Below, one piece after another: positions 61,801 to 64,000 of a stretch of 64,000 nucleotides of DNA (position 1 is its first letter; the number at the start of each line of letters is the position of its first letter). Both the position numbers and the translations under genes were made by a program. The stretch lies in the NCBI GenBank assembly GCA_025403435.1, contig CM046354.1, positions 35,243,533 to 35,307,532 on the forward strand, given 5' to 3'. The notes beneath the pieces are model-generated. The model saw only the letters and a list, made by a program, of their open reading frames with translations. It searched no databases and was not told the origin of the DNA. Source of the stretch: Artocarpus heterophyllus (lineage: Eukaryota > Streptophyta > Magnoliopsida > Rosales > Moraceae).

Positions 61801-61950
61801 GATAATTGGCAGGTTTCACAATAGAATCTGACGAGTTTCATAACAAAATCTAATGACATCTGTGCTAGAACCTCGTGAGTTCTGACGAGTTTTGTGACAG
61901 AACCTGGTAGATTCTGGGATGGAACTTGGCAAGTTCCCGGATAGAACCTA
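61800..61950. repeat. Minisatellite, about 21-bp unit, left part
   Basis: Imperfect repeats around TAGAACCTGGTAGATTCTGG and GGAACTTGGCAAGTTCCCGG. Most units contain a small inverted repeat of the form GAAC...GTTC. Interrupted at 61950 by an inverted LTR. Confidence 0.65.
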
Positions 61951-63860
61951 TGTTAGAAAATGAATACGTAGCAGATTTTAAACTTTTTAGTTAAAACATT
62001 TTTTCAAAACAAATGAGACATGCTATATATATAAATTAATAAAAGACCTTTCATATCTCTTAGTAGACTTGAAAACTGTAGGAATTGCAACTAGAGAAAT
62101 CTATGGGAAGAGCCTCAACCAATTGGTCTTTCTTGTTGTTCTCTTTACACAATCGGAATGCAGATGGTCGCATGTCGTTCAGTTTTTTCTCAAGTGACCA
62201 CTCCTTCCAACCACTTGAGAAAACTAAAAGTTAAGGTTTGATATTTTAAACAATATCTCTATGGGAGTTTCATAGTTTTCCCAACAAAATACTCTTGTCT
62301 AAATTTCTCAAGTGATTTGAGAAATAATAGAAAATTATTCCCTTTATATAGAGGTCGTATTAGGGATAGTCCTTATCATATTTGGCATCAAAATTCGAAT
62401 CAGGCTTAAAATCCAAGCTAAAAATGCGTTCACATGTTTTGTTGAAAAAACAAGCGCTGTAGACCGCACTTGTGTATGCTTCATCGTGGCCAAGTTGGCA
62501 GACACATTTTCTAGCTTCTCAAGCTTATCTGATTCACCCGATTTGAAATGATTAGATAAATCCTATCTTATTTGACCCGAATATCCTTTATAGAGCCTCA
62601 ATTTTAATTCAAACAACCCAATAGAGAAGTTGTCTGATTAAAACAGTCATATAGAGATAATCCTATACAAATAAAATATATTTTAAATAATTCAATATGT
62701 TTATATTGAATTAATTCTTAAAATGAATTCAACCAAAAAACTAACGTGAATTATGAAATTCAATCAATTGGATTCTAGACAATCTAATAAATAACATAAG
62801 TTACTAATCTGTAGGAAAAACATATTGTATTGTTACAGAAAATATTATGAGCTAGCAAGGGGGACTTGATGGACATATATAGATTAAGCTTCTATAATTA
62901 TAAAATAATATATCCCTGACACATATATTTTATAATTATCAACTCTAAAGTTATTCCATTAAAAGTTTTGAGCTGTACTCTTGAACTATATATAAAATTA
63001 CAAAACTTTAATAAGTTTATTGTCAATGATATATCATAATGTGTAATATTCCAATATCAATTATTTTTATCTTACGTTTCATTATCTTACTATTGAAATA
63101 CTCACTATTTATAACCAATAACAAATAATATACAATTCGGTTACACATATGTATCCAAATATTAAGCGTTCCTATTTTTAATTACAAAATAATGTCTATA
63201 CGAGAATATCATTAACTCTACAAAAGAGCTATAGATTTTATATTTATGAATAACGAGTCTACGTCAATCAAGAGTCATGTCTTGAATGTACAGTATACAT
63301 ACCTTCATATAATTCAGGATGTTATCTTTTGGTACATCAAAAGACACAAGTCAAGAATACAGACTCATTGATTCATTTTAGGTTTAAGAAGCAACACATA
63401 TGATTGTCTAAAGTGAATTGATTTAAATAAATGGAATTATTAATCAAATTAATTCATCTTTAGTCCCAATTGAATATATCTTCACAAATAACAATGCACT
63501 AATGTTTCTACTTGCGGAGTCTAACTTCGATGACCAAGACAAGTCATCTCCCGTTAAGGATGTAGACAACATAAAAATTTTAACATGAATAAAGTAGCCA
63601 ACTTTATTCCCTTATTTTTGGACCTTGTCATTTAGACTATCACTTTTAAGATTCATATCTTCCACATAATCTATCCATCATATGTATGATCTTAAAGGTT
63701 TAGACTGACAGTCTCAAACTTTTATTTGTTTATCATACAAGCTACATAAATGAACATAAAGAGGACAACATTTGATATATAAAAATAAATAATAAAGTTT
63801 TTATTTGAATGTCTCAAGAAATTATTACATCATTTAATCTTTAGGCCATCTACTTTAACA
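61951..63860 (-). mobile_element. Inverted solo Copia LTR (1,910 bp)
   Basis: Reverse complement of the Copia LTR family, degenerate. Read on the minus strand it starts TGTTAAAGTAG at 63860 and ends TTTTCTAACA at 61951. A TATA box on the minus strand, TATATAAAGG (62351-62342), confirms the orientation. The flanks ACCTA (61946-61950) and ACCTG (63861-63865) look like a 5-bp target duplication with one change. No internal sequence remains. Confidence 0.82.
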
Positions 63861-64000
63861 ACCTGGTGGGTTCCAATGGGTTTTGACATGGAACGTTGTA
63901 AGATGGAACTCGATGGGTTCTAGGATAGAACTTGGTAAGTTCAAAAAATATATATTAGAATTTGTTAGGTTCTAAGTTAGAACTTGATAGATTATAACCC
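63861..64000. repeat. Minisatellite, right part, continuing past the window
   Basis: Same roughly 21-bp unit as at 61800-61950: CTCGATGGGTTCTAGGATAGAA, CTTGGTAAGTTC and similar. At least five units up to the window end, drifting in length. Confidence 0.65.

Noticed and set aside
1..64000. tRNA, rRNA or other structural RNA genes
   Set aside because: None recognised. The initiator-tRNA-like words at 1718, 31531, 42060 and 47789 are retrotransposon primer sites.

Overview
This window is nuclear DNA from a flowering plant, an AT-rich and transposon-dense region. The evidence is plant-type Ty1/Copia and Ty3/Gypsy LTR retrotransposons with initiator-Met tRNA primer sites, a plant hAT element with a BED-finger transposase, a CACTA (En/Spm) element with a TNP2-type transposase, and one host gene of the RTM2/Hsp20-like family. 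No species is claimed. Element names (Copia-1, Gypsy-1 and so on) are local labels.

Layout. 1-9292: Copia-1 (+), 5' LTR cut by the window edge, about 2.0 kb LTRs, decayed gag-pol. 9293-9417: inverted terminal piece of a related LTR. 9418-14994: Copia-2 (+), an older relative, internal region and 3' LTR. 14995-16290: fragment of a different Copia (Copia-3). 16549-34069 (-): a broken RTM2-like gene in two exons. Its second exon holds a 5.4 kb hAT element (17073-22460, TSD TACAAGAG) and its intron holds Gypsy-1 (24615-33670, TSD ATGTG). 34070-35180: upstream flank. 35181-44238: Gypsy-2 (-), young, TSD ATTAC, inserted exactly at the tip of a CACTA element. 44243 to at least 61130: the CACTA element (+), its transposase gene split by Copia-4 (45779-55436, TSD TGAAC) and by a second Copia LTR insertion. 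A later tandem duplication (period 2,368 bp) made a chimeric LTR and a second copy of a transposase segment. 61150-61450: a 159-bp tandem repeat. 61800-64000: a roughly 21-bp minisatellite split by an inverted solo LTR (61951-63860).

Order of events: the host gene and CACTA are the substrate; hAT and Gypsy-1 entered the gene; Copia-4 and another Copia LTR entered the CACTA; Gypsy-2 entered the CACTA boundary late (LTRs differ by only about 13 substitutions counted by eye); LTR-LTR recombination then duplicated part of the array. On the left, Copia-1 sits in an inverted LTR, that LTR in Copia-2, and Copia-2 in Copia-3.

Most coding regions are dead. The hAT transposase is the only long frame that looks intact (744 aa with one short 3' intron). 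Gypsy-2 has a 965-codon uninterrupted RT-RNase H-integrase-chromodomain frame, but with two upstream stops. The least ordinary signals are: (a) arrays of a near-palindrome, TTCGGCCTGCCGAA, in both Copia and Gypsy elements; (b) five consecutive hairpins with CCTAGG-like loops in the Copia leader just before gag; (c) one UGA at the same pol position in both Gypsy copies; and (d) the chimeric LTR with a recombination point confined to about 200 bp.
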